Notes: a model not told the origin generated them from the letters alone. A stretch of DNA of 64,000 nucleotides from Hygrocybe punicea (GCA_963556145.1 OY744461.1:4898001-4962000); one strand, 5' to 3'; numbered from the stretch's first letter, positions 31,420 to 42,812 are shown. Numbers and translations: made by a program.

Positions 31420-33190
31420 CCAACCACCAACCACTCTTTCAACCACCAGCACGGCCCATCCCGCCCCATTTTTGAACACCCCCGGCCAGTCTACACCCCC
31501 CGGACCTCGTTCGCGTTGAAAATGAGCGACCGGGGGGTCTCAAAACCTCGCGTTCCTGCTGTCTGCGCAACCAGCACCACCCCCCATTTTCATCCACCAG
31601 AACACCCTGTCCCGCCCCGTTTTCGACCACCCCCAGCCAGTATACACCCCCCGCGCTCCGTTGCCATTGAAAACGAGCGAGCGAGAGGGCTCAAGATCTC
31701 GCGTTCCGGCTGTCTGCCCCACCACCACCACCACCCTCCCTTTTTCTACCACCAGGACACCCGGACCAGTCCCGTTTTTGACCATCCCCGGCCAGTCTAG
31801 ACCCCCCGCACCTCGTTCGCGTCGAAAACGAGGGACCGGGGGGTCTCAAGACCGCGCGATCCGATTGTGTGCCCAACCACCACCATCCCCGTTTTTCAAC
31901 CACCAGGGTGCCCCACCCCGCCGCGTTTTCGACCAGCCCCGGCCAGTCTACACCCCCCGCAGCTCGTTCGCGTTGAAAACGAGCGACCGGGGGGTCTCAA
32001 GACCGCGCGATCCGGCTGTGTGCCCAACCCCCGCCACCCTCCCTTTTTCAACCACCAGGACAGCTCTTTCCGCCCCGTTTGCTACCACCGCCGGCCAGTC
32101 TCCACCCCCCGCACCTCGTTCGCGTCGAAAACGAGCGACCGGGGGGTCTCAAGACCGCGCGATCCGGCTGTGTGCCCAACCACCACCATCCCCTTTTTTC
32201 AACAACCAGGACGGCCCTTCCCGTCCCGTTTTCGACCATCCCCGGCCAGTCTACACCCCCCGCAGCTCGTTCGCGTTGAAAACGAGCGACCGGGGGGTCT
32301 CAAGACCGCGCGTTCCAGCTGTCTGCCTAACCACCGCCAACCCCCTTTTTTCATCCACCGAGACACCCCATCCCCTCCGGTTTTCGATCACCCCCGGCTA
32401 GTGTGCACCCCCCGGGCCTTGTTCGCGTTGAAAACGGGGGTTCGGGGGGTCTCAGTCCCTCGCATTCCGCCTGTTTGCCCAACTAGCAACACCCCCTTTT
32501 TCATCCCCCGGGACAGCCCGTCCCGCGACTTTTTCGACTACCCCCGGCTAGGCTACACCCCCCGCACCTCGTTCGCGTCGAAAACGAGGGGTCCGGGGGT
32601 CCCAGGCCCTCGTATTCCGCCTGTCTGCCCAACCACCCCCCCCTCCGTTTTCATCCGCCAGGACAGCCCGTCCCGCGGGTTTTTCAACTACCCCCGACTA
32701 GGTTACACCCCCCGCACCTCGTTCGCGTCGAAAACGAGGGGTCCGGGGGTCTCAGGCCCTCGCATTCCGGCTGTCTGCCGAACCAGCAACACCCCCCCTT
32801 TTTCATGCCCCAAGACAGCCCGTCCCTCGACTTTTTCGACTACCCCCGGCTAGGCTACACCCCCCGCACCTCGTTCGCGTCGAAAACGAGGGGTCAGGGG
32901 GGTCTCCGGCCCTCGCAATGCGCCTGTCTGCCCAACCAGCAACCCCCCCCCCAATTTTTTCATCCCCCGGGACGCCCCACCCCGTCCGGTTTCCGATCCC
33001 CCCTTGTGTACACCCCCCGCACCTCTTTCGAGTTAAATATGAGGGGTCGGGGGGTCTCAGGCCCTCGCATTCCGGCGTCTGCCCAACCACCCCCCCCCGT
33101 TTTCATCCACCAGGACACCCCGGCCCACACCCCTGGGTCATCTACATCCCCGTACCATGTTTCTGTTGAAAACGCGAAGTTGGGGGTGTC
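31420..33190. repeat. Satellite with a ~150-bp unit, about 11 copies
   Basis: The landmark CTCGTTCGCGTYGAAAACGA recurs near 31,506, 31,655, 31,814, 31,966, 32,115, 32,264, 32,415, 32,567, 32,721, 32,870 and 33,018, so the unit is 149-159 bp. Each unit also has ACACCCCCCG and GGGGGGTCTCA. Similarity falls towards both ends. Pro/Arg-rich frames of up to 328 codons come from the repeat. Confidence 0.88.
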
Positions 33191-33566
33191 AGGCTCTTCA
33201 TTGTTTGACTAGTATATTTCCTTATATTTAATTATTAAATAGAAATTAAATATTATATAGTCAATTTCCAAATTTATGTGTGAAATCTAAATGCTACGCT
33301 TGTGACACATCATCGTATAACATGCTATTCTACTGCATTGTGTTTCTACTGCTCCTGCTGTTCCCCATTCCCTCTGGTCCTCATGTCTGTTTTACGGTTC
33401 CTTCCTTGTTGTCAGTGACACATTCTGACCATTCATTTAACTTGTGTTGCATGACAGGCTGATGCCAATGCCAATGCATCATTGCGTATGTAATTTCTTC
33501 ACAAAGACAGGTTGGTTTATCTGACCATTGATTAAAGTACCAGAGATCTCTGGTGGCCTTGTTTAC
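33191..33566. other. A/T-rich region before Helitron copy 2 frame
   Basis: No gene seen. The 5-prime terminus of Helitron copy 2 may lie here or inside the following tandem repeat; I could not identify it. Confidence 0.4.
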
Positions 33567-36500
33567 ATGGTACACAGCTCGGTGTTACATTATCATCCTG
33601 ACACACCCCAGGATGTGGTGTTTGCTTATCGTTCGGTTTATGCACCGGAGAGGTTGAGTTTCAGGACACAAATATCTTTTTATTGTGTTGCTCATGTGTC
33701 CCATGACAGGGTGTTATATTATCGTCCTGATACACCCCAGGATAGGACATCAATATTTTATCGTCTTGCTGTGTCCCAAGACAGGGTGTTATACTATCGT
33801 CCTGATGCACCCCAGGATAGGACACCAATATCTATTTATCGTCTTGCTGTGTCCCAAGACAGGGTGTTATACTATCGTCCTGATGCACCCCAGGACAGGA
33901 CACCAATATCTATTTATCGTCTTGCTGTGTCCCAAGACAGGGTGTTATACTATCGTCCTGATGCACCCCAGGATAGGACACCAATATCTATTTATCGTCT
34001 TGCTGTGTCCCAAGACAGGGTGTTATACTATCGTCCTGATGCACCCCAGGACAGGACACCAATATCTATTTATCGTCTCGCTGTGTCCCAAGACAGGGTG
34101 TTCTACTATCGTCCTGACACATCCCAGGATATGGTGCTTGATTACCATTCTGTTTATGCACCACAGAACTTGAGTTTAAGGACACAAATATCATCTTATC
34201 GTCTTGTTCATCTGTCCCAAGACTGGGTGTTATATCATCCTGACACACCCCAGGATAGAACACAAATATCTTCTGATCATCTTATTCATCTGACCCAAGA
34301 TTGGGTGTTATATTATTGTCCTGATACACCCCAGGATAGGACACAAATATTGTCTTATTGTCTTATTAATCTGTCCCAAGACTGGGCATTATACTACTGT
34401 TATCATACACCCCAGGATATGGTGCTTTTTTATCATTCTGTTTATGCACCGCAGAACCTGCATTCAAGGACACAAATATCTCCTTATCATCTTGCTCATG
34501 TGTTCCAACACAGGCTACTAGATTATCAACCTGATGCACTCCAGGATATGGTGTTTTTCTATCATTCTATTGATGCACTACAGAAATTGATTTCAAGGAC
34601 ACAGACAATATGTGATTATTTTGCTCATCATGTGCCCCAAAAGAGAGTATTAAACAATAGTGGAGAACACCATTCTTCTCATATCATCTCACATATAACA
34701 GAAGAAACTGTACAATGTCTTCCCAACATAGGTCACCTTGGTTCACACCATTGGATTTCAAAGTCCCACAAAGAACTACCGTTTATTATTGAATTCTATG
34801 TACGACTTCTTTTATATGTCAATGCATCCATGCATAACTTAGTATTTGTATATGAAATACTTCTCAGGAAGTGTCAAAGAATACATCTAAAGCTGCTACA
34901 AAACATGTATGCTGCACATGACTATGCAGTATATATACAAAAATATCAAACATTAATGATATATAGTTTAATTTTTATCTTTCAAGTATTTCTGGTATAT
35001 TATTCACAATATTTTATGGGTCTTAATTTCATATGTGCCACTGCTTTAAAACATGAATCTGTGTCAGATAATAAATATTGCTCTAATGATGATACCAAGG
35101 AGAACAATACAAATATGCATAATATTGTTGGTGGTGGATCAAAGTTGTTCATATTTAATGAGCTGTCTCCTTATTTATCAAATTCCATAAGATATCCTAC
35201 TAATGTGAAATTCAAATTCAGAGAATATATAAAACAATCAGATACAAGAAGTGATATGTTAAATACATTAACATGTTTTGTGCCATGGGGTGTGTTATTA
35301 CCACAATTAACAACAGATCAACTAAAGTCCATTGCAGCAGCTCATAATATTGTCACATATGCTAGATCTCATAAGACAGATATTCAAACTTCAATCAAGA
35401 GCCATATATGTGTGAATTGTGCTCAATATCTATCTGTATTTGATGTCATAGATATTGAAGTTTTACATAAGGAATCAAAGGCATCTAATGCAAGAGCAGT
35501 GAAACGATATCAAAGCCAAAATATAGAATACAAAGTAAAAAATTTGCAATCAGTAACAAGATATCAACAAACAAAAGGTGTAGAATATAAATTAAATCAT
35601 GCAAAGTCAGAACAAAAATACAAAAATAAAAATAAAAACATGTTTCCACCTCTACCTCTCACAGCTGCTCTACAACATACAATTATAGCTAACGCATGTC
35701 AAGATATGTCACCTGATCAGGTACAAGAATCAGGATGTGCTATATGTGGTCAATTGACTCCAATTAAATATTTATTAAAACTCTTGAATGTCAACATAGA
35801 CTTGAAAATATTGATAAACCCAGGGGTGACACAAAAAGAGCGATTGACTGCTGAAGATCCTATTAAAGGCTTGGATGGCCCTGTCTTAATTAAACAGCTG
35901 CACAGTATGTGCACAAGTTGCCATAAATCTTTGACAAAAAATAAGATTCCTCTGTTGTCATTAGCCAATGGAAAATGGTTAGGAGATGTTCCAGTACAGT
36001 TGACAGATTTATCATTTGCAGAACAGTTGCTGGTTGCAAGAGTGCGACACAATCGTTGTATTGTAAGAGTATCTTCAGGAATGCATAAAATGAGAGCGAA
36101 TGCAATCACCTTTGCTAATCCTATTCCTAAAGTGTATGATATTCTACCTCCACCCATTGAAGACTTGGATGAAGTTCTGGCATTTATTTATACAGGGCCA
36201 TGTAAGCCCACTAAATCAGACTTTGAGAGAACACCTCTTCTTGTAAGAAGAAACAAGGTTAAAGCTGCATTGGAATGGTTGAAGTTGAATCATTGCGATT
36301 ATTATGATCTGGAGATATCACAAAGAAATCTTGATCAGTATCCAGAAAATGGTCCTCCAGTTGTCGTAGATTATCATCAATCATTTACAAATAAAAATCC
36401 AGAGTCGACAGCTATCAATGACATTGAAGAAGAAGATGGTGTTGAATCAGGCAAATGTCCATTTGTTGTTCATGGTTTGACAGGTGAAGAATATTCCAAC

Positions 36501-39500
36501 AAAAGTGCCAAAGCTCTCAAGGCCATTGCATTAAAGCATTTGACTTCAAATGAAAAAGTTCTAGCCATAGGTCATGCAGCACATCCCGAATCTATTTATG
36601 GTAATCCACAGTTATTTCCTCAAATGATGCCCTGGTTGTTTCCATATGGACTTGGTGGAATTGGCAATGCCTATCAGCAGGGAGAATTATCAGATATTAG
36701 ACACAAAAGACATTTGCTTATGTATCATGACAAAAGATTTCAAAAAGATCCATATTTTCCATTGATTGCATTCAATCATGAACAGATAAAACAATGCACT
36801 ACAGCAGGATATTTATTAGCGGAAAAGTCAAAATTCCAGGAGATTTCTAACAGGTTGTTAGATGTCAACATTCATACACTAGCAGACATTTCTAAAAGAA
36901 TGGAAAATGGTGATAAAGTAATACCAGAAACAGATGAGGAAAAATTGTGTTTTAAACTCATTAATGATATTGATCATGTTGGAGGTGGTGTAAAAGGATC
37001 TGTCACCAGCAAAAAATATATGCGCAATGAAATTTGGTCTTTAATTTCATTTGTTGGTGCACCCTCTTGGTTTATTACATTTGCTCCTGCCGACAACAAA
37101 CATCCAATCTCATTATATTTTGCAGACACCAAAGAAACATTCAATCCTGTTCTAAGGGATTATAATGAAAGATATCGATTAATTGCCCACAATCCAGTAG
37201 CTGGTGCAAGATTTTTTCATTTTATGACACAGTTATTCATTAAGCATGTACTTGGTGTTGGAGAAAATCATCCAGGAATATATGGCAATACAGAAGCATA
37301 TTATGGAACAGTTGAACAACAAGGACGGTTGACATTGCATATGCATATGCTCTTGTGGCTTAAAGGAGTATTATCACCGCAACAAATCAGAGACAGAATT
37401 ATGGATCCAAATTCTGATTTTCAACAAAGATTGGTGGAGTATCTTGAGAGTGTGCATATTGGAGAGTTTCTCACTGGATCCATGGCTGATGTAAAAGCCA
37501 AAATTGAAGAAAACAGTCAATCTAAGGATTATCAGGATCCTACTCAGACATTACCGGACACACCTCCACCAATGTGCAATAAGTCAAATCATGTTTGTAA
37601 TGAACATTGTTCTAACAAGTCACAACTTAATTTGTGGTGGGATAAATTTTCAAGTATAGTTGATGACTTGATTATGCGTTCTAATATACATAATTGTGGT
37701 AGAAATCAGTCAAGTTGCGAGAAGGCCAACAAAAAAGATAGACCGACATGTATAAACAAGCATGGGAAATGCAAAGCCAGATTTCCAAGACAAACCTTTG
37801 AACAGACTCAAGTTGATCCTAAATCAGGAGCTTTGAACATGAAAAAGGGTGAAGCTTGGATCAACACATTGACACCATGCATAACATATCTTCTTCGGTG
37901 CAACTCAGATGTGACAAGCCTCCTCTCAGGTACTGCTATCAAGGCTATAGTGGCATATGTGACTGATTATGTTACAAAACCTGGTCTGAAAACATACACT
38001 ATCTTTGACTCTATTCGGAGTGTTTTTACTAAAAATTCTGAAATGCTAGGAGGATCCATGAAACAAAAAGACAAAGCTAGACGTTTGATAACACAGATAA
38101 TTAATTCATTGACATCAAAGATGGAAATAGGTGGTCCAATGGCATCTTTGTATCTGCTAGGTAATCCAGATCACTATACAAGCCACAAGTTTGTAACAGT
38201 GTATTGGAAAAGTTATGTGAGAGAAACAATGAAGGTGTTCAAATCTGACCAGGATACTGCTGAAAACAGTGAGACAGACAAGGTTCTCTTGCAAAAAAAC
38301 CAAAACCAATATGTTGGCTTTACAGCAGTCCATGATTACATGTATAGACCAGATACCTATAATGTTACATGTCTATATGAATGGATACAAATGGCAAGAC
38401 GAGTAAAAATACCTACTCCAACAAAGAAAAATCATCATGCTCAAAACAGTGATGATGAGCTGGACTTGATTGATTCAAATGCAAAAAATCTACAATATGA
38501 AGTAACAGCTGAATATGATCTCCATTCATCAGGCAATATTGATGATGATGAGCTCAATTTGGGAAACAATGAGAATAGAGTTGACAGTTCCAATGAAAAT
38601 AGTGATTACAGTGGTAGTGATGAAAGCAACACTGATTCAAGTGAGTCTATTATTGCTGATGAAGATGGAAATGACATTGGTAAAGAGGACAGTGATAATG
38701 CCAGCATTATTGATGCAGACAATAAACAGCCTCATAAGTTTTTTTTGTCAGCTCATCCATTACATGAAACACACTGGATAGAATATCATTCATCATATAA
38801 AAAAGTTGTGCCTAACTTTGTTGGAGGTTCACTTCCAAGAAGAGATCGAGGAGATAGAGAATATTACTGTGCCACCATGCTTACTTTATTCAAGCCCTGG
38901 AGAACAGGCCAAGATCTTAAGAATCACAATGAGTCGTGGGATGAGGCATTCACAGACTATAAATTTACATCACGACAAAGCCAAATAATGGATCATTTTA
39001 ATATTAGATATGAATGCAATGATGCTCGAGATGATTATTCAGCTCAGCTCAAAAAGGGTGATGCTACAGCTGGTATATTTCATTTTTGGATGACATCAGA
39101 AGAAATGGATAACATGGATGATATCAATGAGAATGGTCATGGTGATGATTTTGGTGATAATGAAGGAATTGATAATGAGGATTATGGATTGAATAAATAC
39201 TCTGCCCTTGGTTCAAAGGGACGGTTAATCAAAGCCCAAATGGATGCCACTGAAGATAGTGTAAGGAATGCGGGCTGGCTAGATATCAGTCCTGATGGCA
39301 TTAATACAATTGATACCGCTCCACTCACACCTCAAATCATACAGCCTGGTGGTAAATGGAAAACAGCTGTTCAAGATAAAAGACAAGAAATCATTGCTGA
39401 GAGAAACGCACGTGTTGCTGATGCTGAACAAATCAGAAAAAATCATGCATCTGAAAATGACGTGAAAGTTGTTGACCAATCATATTTAAAACATGATTTC

Positions 39501-42281
39501 AAAGCAAAGATGCAAGTTGTTCAGGAATTAATAGATGGCACAGTTACTCTTTTCAAATTAAATACTGAACAACAAAGAGCATTTAGAATTGTTGCTAATC
39601 ACACTGCAACTCTAAATTCAGATCAGCTAAAAATGTATCTAGGTGGCATGGGTGGAACTGGCAAAAGTCAAGTAATCAAAGCACTCAAGCATTTGTTTGA
39701 ACATAGACATGAATTACATCGTCTTGTTATACTGGGTCCAACTGGAACATCTGCAGCATTACTGGGTGGCTCAACTTACCACTCATTCCTAGGCATTCGC
39801 ATGAATAATGATACTGGCAATCAAAGTGTAACAATTGCTCAAGTGAGAGCAAGGCTAGAGGGAATTGATTATATTTTCATAGATGAAGTATCTATGTTGG
39901 CATGCCACGAATTATACAAAATCAGCTCACAGCTTGCCAAAACTCTTAATGTATTTGATGTGCCATTTGGAGGCATTAATATTATTTTTGCCGGAGATTT
40001 TGCACAACTGCCACCTGTTGGAGGTGCACCTTTATATAGTGGTTCAGTAGGAACACAAATAGATTCTGGCCTGAAGCCACATTATCAAGAAGCAGCTATT
40101 GGCAAAGCACTCTGGCATCAGATCACAACAGTTGTCATTTTGAGAGAAAATATGCGTCAAAAGACACAAACACCTGATGATGCATCATTGCGATCAGCTT
40201 TAGTAAACATGCGATATGGTGCATGCACTCCTGAAGACATCAGATTTCTAAGAAAGAGAATTGCTGGCAAACGCTCAGATCAGCCAAATGTTGCTGCAAA
40301 AAATTTCAGAAATGTTGCTATCATCTGTGGGGTGCACTCTCAAAAAGACAGAATCAATCAGCTTGGATGTGAGCGTTTTGCAGAGGATACAAATCAAAAG
40401 TTGACCCACTTCTACTCTATGGACAAATGGGGCAAAGAAAGTGATCCAGCTAATAAAACCAAATGGGGAAAATCGCAAGCAGCATCAAAGACAATTCACA
40501 AATCAAATCAGATTGATTTTGATGAACAACTTGAGATTTGGAAACTCAACCATGGAGCAACTGAACATTTTCCTGGAAAGCTTCCATTGTGTCTTGGCAT
40601 GCCTGTAATGATCCGAAATAATGATGCGACTGAATTATGCATCACCAAAGGCCAGGAAGGCATTGTAGTTGGCTGGCAATCAATCAAAGGCCCTCATGAT
40701 AAACGTGTTCTCGACACACTCTTTGTGAAATTGGATAATCCACCTCAATTGGTTCAAATACCTGGTCTACCAGATAATGTTGTTCCTATTGTGAAGAGCA
40801 CAAAAACAATTCACTGTCTATTTCCAAGTGACCTAAAAGAATCTGTCGAAAGACAACAAGTATGGGTGCTGCCCAACTTTGCTATGACAGCTCATGCATC
40901 TCAGGGAAAAACCCGCCCTTACAATGTTGTACATTTAAACAGCTGCTTTTCACACATGTCCTATTACACAGCTCTGTCTAGAAGTGCAAGTGCAGCAGGC
41001 ACCATCATTATCCAAGGTTTTGACCCTAATGTTATTACAAGAGGTTGCAGTGGCTATCTCAGACAAGAATTCAGAGAACAAGAAATATTAGATGATATCA
41101 CAAGGCTTAGATATGAAGGACAACTACCTGATCACTTAAATGGGCAACTCCGCAATACCTTGATTCGTCAATATCAATTATGGAAAGGCACTGATTATGT
41201 TCCTGCCAAAGTAGATGCAGCATTAAGATGGTCTGCCAGAGATCCACTACCTATACTTCCTGTGGTTGTTGATAGTACGTGGCAAATCATTGGAAAATCT
41301 AATAATACAAAGAACCAGCAAAGTATACTTCAACAAGCCAATTTTGGTTTTGTGGCTGCAAAAGGAAGCTCACCAGTAAAGCAAAATTTAAAACGTACTT
41401 ACGATGAACATGATGAGACACCACTTTTGAGTAGGAAAAAGAGAATAATAACTCATGAAGGCAGTAGCACTATTCTTACTCCTCGTGGATTACATTGGGA
41501 TGAAAACAACTGGAGTTGTGCATATGATTCACTCTTTGTTATTTTGTACAATATATGGGCAGAACATCCTGCAAGTTGGACAACAAGATTTCAGTCAATT
41601 AGAAACATTTATCTGTCAACACTCATACATGGGTTTAACCTGATGGCATCACAATTGAACTTTGAAAATGTAAGAAATGCAGTGAGAATGAAACTCCATG
41701 CCAAGAATCCAGAACAATTTCCCATGGGTGCTACTGGTATCAGTGTTGCTACACTATGTATGGAAATGCTGAAACCACAAGATTGTATTGCATCTTCACA
41801 GCTCATTTGTTCTCACTGTGACTATGAAGGTCCAGAAAAGGATGACAAACTTACCTATGTATTGCATGCTGATCCATCTGTTTCTGGTTCAACATCTGAT
41901 TGGGTGCAAACCATTGCATATCATGTTAGAAATAAATGTCCACAATGTAATGTTTCAATGATGCGTGCCATATACTATACAAAAACACCTGATTTGCTGG
42001 TATTAGAATATCCCAACATAAACATGATTACCAGTCATCAAATAACTGTAAATGTAAATGAAAAGTCCATAAATTTGCATCTAAGAGGTATTGTATATGC
42101 TGGAGGATATCACTTTACATCTCGATTCATATCAGAAGATGGAAAAATTTGGTATCATGATGGAATGACAATGGGAGCAACATGTAAGCAAAATGGCCAC
42201 ATTGGTATGATGTTGGATGATGATTTCAAAAGATATGAAAATAAAATTCTTGTGCTAGCAGTTTATGCACGAAACCAGTAA
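33567..42281 (+). CDS. Helitron Rep-helicase-protease protein, copy 2 (up to 2,904 aa, uninterrupted)
   Basis: Drives rolling-circle transposition. Domains by approximate base: 26-residue tandem repeat 33,580-34,650; hydrophobic stretch 34,800-35,020; cysteine-rich region 35,400-35,940 (HICVNCAQYLS, ESGCAICGQL, MCTSCHKSL); Rep with HUH box TLHMHMLLWL (37,335) and Y2 motif VAYVTDYVTKPGLKTY (37,955); acidic linker 38,440-38,720; PIF1-like helicase with GGMGGTGKSQ (39,645), IDEVSM (39,880), FAGDFAQLPPVGG (39,990), RENMRQ (40,145) and AMTAHASQGKTRP (40,885). The C-terminal protease has WSCAYDSLFVILYNIW (41,510), CSHCDYEG and CPQCNVSM, GGYHFTSRF (42,100) and WYHDGM (42,150). No frame damage, so it is possibly functional. 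The start is uncertain: homology with copy 3 begins only near 35,125, so the true start may lie after the tandem repeat. Confidence 0.9.
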   Translation: MVHSSVLHYHPDTPQDVVFAYRSVYAPERLSFRTQISFYCVAHVSHDRVLYYRPDTPQDRTSIFYRLAVSQDRVLYYRPDAPQDRTPISIYRLAVSQDRVLYYRPDAPQDRTPISIYRLAVSQDRVLYYRPDAPQDRTPISIYRLAVSQDRVLYYRPDAPQDRTPISIYRLAVSQDRVFYYRPDTSQDMVLDYHSVYAPQNLSLRTQISSYRLVHLSQDWVLYHPDTPQDRTQISSDHLIHLTQDWVLYYCPDTPQDRTQILSYCLINLSQDWALYYCYHTPQDMVLFYHSVYAPQNLHSRTQISPYHLAHVFQHRLLDYQPDALQDMVFFYHSIDALQKLISRTQTICDYFAHHVPQKRVLNNSGEHHSSHIISHITEETVQCLPNIGHLGSHHWISKSHKELPFIIEFYVRLLLYVNASMHNLVFVYEILLRKCQRIHLKLLQNMYAAHDYAVYIQKYQTLMIYSLIFIFQVFLVYYSQYFMGLNFICATALKHESVSDNKYCSNDDTKENNTNMHNIVGGGSKLFIFNELSPYLSNSIRYPTNVKFKFREYIKQSDTRSDMLNTLTCFVPWGVLLPQLTTDQLKSIAAAHNIVTYARSHKTDIQTSIKSHICVNCAQYLSVFDVIDIEVLHKESKASNARAVKRYQSQNIEYKVKNLQSVTRYQQTKGVEYKLNHAKSEQKYKNKNKNMFPPLPLTAALQHTIIANACQDMSPDQVQESGCAICGQLTPIKYLLKLLNVNIDLKILINPGVTQKERLTAEDPIKGLDGPVLIKQLHSMCTSCHKSLTKNKIPLLSLANGKWLGDVPVQLTDLSFAEQLLVARVRHNRCIVRVSSGMHKMRANAITFANPIPKVYDILPPPIEDLDEVLAFIYTGPCKPTKSDFERTPLLVRRNKVKAALEWLKLNHCDYYDLEISQRNLDQYPENGPPVVVDYHQSFTNKNPESTAINDIEEEDGVESGKCPFVVHGLTGEEYSNKSAKALKAIALKHLTSNEKVLAIGHAAHPESIYGNPQLFPQMMPWLFPYGLGGIGNAYQQGELSDIRHKRHLLMYHDKRFQKDPYFPLIAFNHEQIKQCTTAGYLLAEKSKFQEISNRLLDVNIHTLADISKRMENGDKVIPETDEEKLCFKLINDIDHVGGGVKGSVTSKKYMRNEIWSLISFVGAPSWFITFAPADNKHPISLYFADTKETFNPVLRDYNERYRLIAHNPVAGARFFHFMTQLFIKHVLGVGENHPGIYGNTEAYYGTVEQQGRLTLHMHMLLWLKGVLSPQQIRDRIMDPNSDFQQRLVEYLESVHIGEFLTGSMADVKAKIEENSQSKDYQDPTQTLPDTPPPMCNKSNHVCNEHCSNKSQLNLWWDKFSSIVDDLIMRSNIHNCGRNQSSCEKANKKDRPTCINKHGKCKARFPRQTFEQTQVDPKSGALNMKKGEAWINTLTPCITYLLRCNSDVTSLLSGTAIKAIVAYVTDYVTKPGLKTYTIFDSIRSVFTKNSEMLGGSMKQKDKARRLITQIINSLTSKMEIGGPMASLYLLGNPDHYTSHKFVTVYWKSYVRETMKVFKSDQDTAENSETDKVLLQKNQNQYVGFTAVHDYMYRPDTYNVTCLYEWIQMARRVKIPTPTKKNHHAQNSDDELDLIDSNAKNLQYEVTAEYDLHSSGNIDDDELNLGNNENRVDSSNENSDYSGSDESNTDSSESIIADEDGNDIGKEDSDNASIIDADNKQPHKFFLSAHPLHETHWIEYHSSYKKVVPNFVGGSLPRRDRGDREYYCATMLTLFKPWRTGQDLKNHNESWDEAFTDYKFTSRQSQIMDHFNIRYECNDARDDYSAQLKKGDATAGIFHFWMTSEEMDNMDDINENGHGDDFGDNEGIDNEDYGLNKYSALGSKGRLIKAQMDATEDSVRNAGWLDISPDGINTIDTAPLTPQIIQPGGKWKTAVQDKRQEIIAERNARVADAEQIRKNHASENDVKVVDQSYLKHDFKAKMQVVQELIDGTVTLFKLNTEQQRAFRIVANHTATLNSDQLKMYLGGMGGTGKSQVIKALKHLFEHRHELHRLVILGPTGTSAALLGGSTYHSFLGIRMNNDTGNQSVTIAQVRARLEGIDYIFIDEVSMLACHELYKISSQLAKTLNVFDVPFGGINIIFAGDFAQLPPVGGAPLYSGSVGTQIDSGLKPHYQEAAIGKALWHQITTVVILRENMRQKTQTPDDASLRSALVNMRYGACTPEDIRFLRKRIAGKRSDQPNVAAKNFRNVAIICGVHSQKDRINQLGCERFAEDTNQKLTHFYSMDKWGKESDPANKTKWGKSQAASKTIHKSNQIDFDEQLEIWKLNHGATEHFPGKLPLCLGMPVMIRNNDATELCITKGQEGIVVGWQSIKGPHDKRVLDTLFVKLDNPPQLVQIPGLPDNVVPIVKSTKTIHCLFPSDLKESVERQQVWVLPNFAMTAHASQGKTRPYNVVHLNSCFSHMSYYTALSRSASAAGTIIIQGFDPNVITRGCSGYLRQEFREQEILDDITRLRYEGQLPDHLNGQLRNTLIRQYQLWKGTDYVPAKVDAALRWSARDPLPILPVVVDSTWQIIGKSNNTKNQQSILQQANFGFVAAKGSSPVKQNLKRTYDEHDETPLLSRKKRIITHEGSSTILTPRGLHWDENNWSCAYDSLFVILYNIWAEHPASWTTRFQSIRNIYLSTLIHGFNLMASQLNFENVRNAVRMKLHAKNPEQFPMGATGISVATLCMEMLKPQDCIASSQLICSHCDYEGPEKDDKLTYVLHADPSVSGSTSDWVQTIAYHVRNKCPQCNVSMMRAIYYTKTPDLLVLEYPNINMITSHQITVNVNEKSINLHLRGIVYAGGYHFTSRFISEDGKIWYHDGMTMGATCKQNGHIGMMLDDDFKRYENKILVLAVYARNQ
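33580..34650 (+). repeat. 78-bp tandem repeat in frame with the Helitron protein
   Basis: Core copies start with ACAGGGTGTTATAC at 33,781, 33,859 and 33,937 and go on at the same 78-bp step; diverged copies extend on both sides. Each codes VLYYRPDAPQDRTPISIYRL plus AVSQDR. Copy 3 has nothing similar. Confidence 0.9.
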
Positions 42282-42812
42282 TTTAATATAATTGAGAACT
42301 ATTGGGTGGGAAAGTGGGACATTCAAATTTTTCACCAGTGGAAATTCATATCAGACATCAAAATTAAAGGAAATCTTCTGGGTGGGAAAGTGGGCCATTA
42401 AATATTCCTAAGGAATGTTATAAATAGATTACATGATGTCAAACACTTAATTTCTTATTGTTACTTATTGCCCAAGCACTGGTAAGTAATGGTAACAGTG
42501 GTAGTGGTAAATGCCAGGATAAACTGTTGTATAACTGACATTCAGTCCACTACAATGTTGGTTGACTATTGATATACAAGTATAGCAGGAACAAGTGTAA
42601 ATAAGATTGTCCAAGAGATTTGTAGTCTCTTGATCAAAGGTCCCAACTGCAGACAAATAGTACATTGTCATTAACAGAACAGATCATCCTTGTTATAAAT
42701 TATACAAACAAATTATTGCAGATTATGTAGAATAAATAATGTACATTAAATGATTGAATAGAACCCAGAAGAACTCGTTTATGCCATGCTTGCGATGGCC
42801 CACTTCCCCAAG

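Larger units (their letters stand above)
33567..42812 (+). mobile_element. Helitron copy 2 (5-prime end unresolved)
   Basis: The 3-prime end at 42,812 is set by GAACTCGTTTATGCCATG at 42,771, hairpin GCCAT-gcttgcg-ATGGC at 42,783-42,799, GGCCCAC, and CCAAG next to T, as in copies 1 and 3. The non-coding 3-prime region holds a ~75-bp-spaced direct repeat (GGGTGGGAAAGTGGG at 42,304 and 42,379). The 5-prime border is unknown. Confidence 0.75.

Noticed and set aside
31661..32853. Arg/Pro-rich frames up to 328 codons
   Set aside because: Translation of the ~150-bp satellite in overlapping frames; no unit keeps one frame across the array.
33528..33566. Helitron copy 2 start before the first ATG
   Set aside because: The open frame begins at a TTG; no evidence for non-ATG initiation, so the first ATG (33,567) is given and marked uncertain.
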